Shown here in pieces: positions 63,074 to 64,000 of a stretch of DNA of 64,000 nt. Under the pieces are notes generated by a model that worked only from the letters and a program-made list of their open reading frames with translations, did no database searches and was not told the DNA's origin. Location of the stretch: positions 9,114,001-9,178,000 of the forward strand of contig NZ_CP046172.1 in assembly GCF_011801145.1 (NCBI RefSeq), read 5' to 3'. How positions within the stretch are numbered: the first letter of the stretch is position 1; each line of letters begins with the position of its first letter. The DNA is from Nocardia arthritidis (GTDB lineage Bacteria; Actinomycetota; Actinomycetes; Mycobacteriales; Mycobacteriaceae). A program made the translations under genes and the position numbers.

Positions 63074-64000
63074 TCAGCTGGTACTGAGGAGAAAGGCCAG
63101 CGGTCCCAGCGTGACGAAGCTGCCGACGACGACCGCGATCACCGTGCTGAGAATGTCATCGGTGCGGCGCAGGATGCGGACCAGCGCGACCAGGCCGAGG
63201 ATCACGACCATCGCCAGGATCAGCGCGACCCACGGAAGCATCTCCCACATCCGCTCGAAACCCTTGAACAGCAGCATGCCCGCGACCGCGGCGCCCGCGC
63301 TCTGACCGCCGAGGATCATCCACTGCCTGCGGTTGGCGTCCTCCTCGGACTGGCGCGAGGACCGCGCGCGCCGCGAACCGGTCCTGGTCGCGGTGGCGAA
63401 GGTCCGTGTCGCGGTGGCGAGCCGCTTGGGCCGCGAATCGGCTTCGGCGATATCGTCTTCCGCCTCGTCGACGGCGCGCTTGCCCATGCCGACCGGCGCG
63501 TAGACGTCGGTGTGACCGTCGTCTATCTCGTCGTCGCGTTTGCCACGACCGAAGCCCCGGCCGGATTTGCCGCCGTCCCGACCGGATTCGGCCCGGTCGA
63601 AGCCGCGGCCGGACCTGCCATTGCGGCCGTCGCGATCGGCCCGTTCGGCCTCGGCCCGGTCGACGCCGTCGCGCAGCAGATCGCCCGCGACGGTGTGGCC
63701 GGAGATGAGCTGTTGATCCTGGCTGGCCAGCGACCACGCGGCCGTCGGAATGCCGCCGGGTTCCGGTGCGCGCTCGTCTGGTGCGGCGGGCTTATGTCTT
63801 CGCGCCGACCAGGCGGGCAGGCCGCCGTCAGCGGGGCCGCGCTTGGCCGATCTTCGCGTATCCGGTTGCGGCGGTTCGGGATTCGCCGGACCGGCGGCGC
63901 GGCCGCGCGGTTCCGGATCGGCCGCGTAATCGGTGGTCGGCGACCAGGCCGCGGTCGACGGCCCTTCCTCGGCCGCCTCCTTGGCGCGGCGGCGGGCGGC
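63074..64000 (-). CDS. Conserved membrane protein, Rv0497-like (5' end outside window)
   Basis: At least 308 residues, open to the right edge with no start inside the window that is needed. The long N-terminal part is charged, disordered and repetitive: SGRGF occurs twice (GRNGRSGRGFDRAESGRDGG and KSGRGFGRGK), TAAWS occurs twice, and TATRTFATATRT is a short tandem. Near the C terminus lie three hydrophobic helices (QSAGAAVAGMLLFKG, LPWVALILAMVVILGLVALV, DILSTVIAVVVGSFVTLGPL). Known in mycobacteria as Rv0497, next to Rv0498. Function unknown. Confidence 0.82.
   Translation of the reverse strand, partial: AARRRAKEAAEEGPSTAAWSPTTDYAADPEPRGRAAGPANPEPPQPDTRRSAKRGPADGGLPAWSARRHKPAAPDERAPEPGGIPTAAWSLASQDQQLISGHTVAGDLLRDGVDRAEAERADRDGRNGRSGRGFDRAESGRDGGKSGRGFGRGKRDDEIDDGHTDVYAPVGMGKRAVDEAEDDIAEADSRPKRLATATRTFATATRTGSRRARSSRQSEEDANRRQWMILGGQSAGAAVAGMLLFKGFERMWEMLPWVALILAMVVILGLVALVRILRRTDDILSTVIAVVVGSFVTLGPLAFLLSTS

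Overview
The window looks like a chromosomal core segment of a mycolic-acid actinomycete, most likely Nocardia or a close relative. The base composition is strongly GC-rich, GTG starts are frequent, and genes are tightly packed with many 4-bp stop/start overlaps. The left edge carries a (3R)-hydroxyacyl-ACP dehydratase of the mycolate FAS-II cycle that seems to be fused (HadA followed by a linker). Gene order follows the Mycobacterium tuberculosis regions Rv0497-Rv0567 and Rv0634-Rv0635 in many places. No rRNA, CRISPR array, complete insertion sequence or prophage was seen.

Layout. (1) 1-2.1 kb: hadA/B (partial), rpmG, and tRNAs Met, Thr and Tyr. (2) 2.3-12 kb: YajQ, a MarR regulator, HtpX, a polyprenyl diphosphate synthase, MenJ, small regulator/enzyme pairs, an MgtA-like mannosyltransferase and MenG. 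(3) 11.9-16 kb: one very large assimilatory nitrate reductase fused to a flavodoxin/FNR-type reductase. (4) 16-19.6 kb: an aldo/keto reductase-TetR pair, a repeat-rich non-coding stretch and small unknown genes. (5) 19.6-33 kb: menD, menB, menE and menA, interleaved with a drug-type ABC exporter, a 1170-residue SARP/BTAD regulator and small proteins. (6) 33-39 kb: a Clp-N/HTH pair with a notable promoter, a Cds1-type cysteine desulfhydrase, BldC, and assorted small genes. (7) 39-46 kb: a degenerate stretch, then the System II cytochrome c maturation operon hemL-phosphatase-resA-ccdA-resB-ccsB (minus strand). (8) 46-51.5 kb: small secreted or membrane proteins, hemB, a YrhB/Imm35-like protein and a Sel1/TPR protein. 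(9) 51.6-57 kb: the operon rex-hemA-hemC-hemD/cobA with a Rex operator, plus a glutaredoxin-like gene. (10) 57-64 kb: a HAD hydrolase, a PlsC acyltransferase, an NAD epimerase, bS22, an excisionase-type HTH, proC, a TIM-barrel isomerase and the C-terminal part of a membrane protein.

How the genes work together. The main theme is respiration. Menaquinone synthesis (menD, menB, menE, menA, menG, a prenyl-chain synthase and the chain reductase menJ) supplies the quinone. The heme genes (hemL, hemB, hemA, hemC, hemD) supply the tetrapyrrole, and resA-ccdA-resB-ccsB attach heme to c-type cytochromes. Rex, which senses NADH/NAD+, has its own operator in front of the rex-hemACD operon. The window contains no menC, menF, menH or menI.

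The most unusual local signals are: two identical-format palindromes (GTCAA-N6-TTGAC) overlapping the -35 and -10 boxes of a leaderless-looking promoter for the HTH/Clp-N pair; a 288-bp element with 32-bp inverted ends and an internal dispersed 50-bp repeat; a probable one-base frameshift at the start of resB; a frameshifted antitoxin-like relic; and a 5'-truncated thioesterase next to menB. All assignments rest on reading the sequence and on recalled family features. No database search was run.
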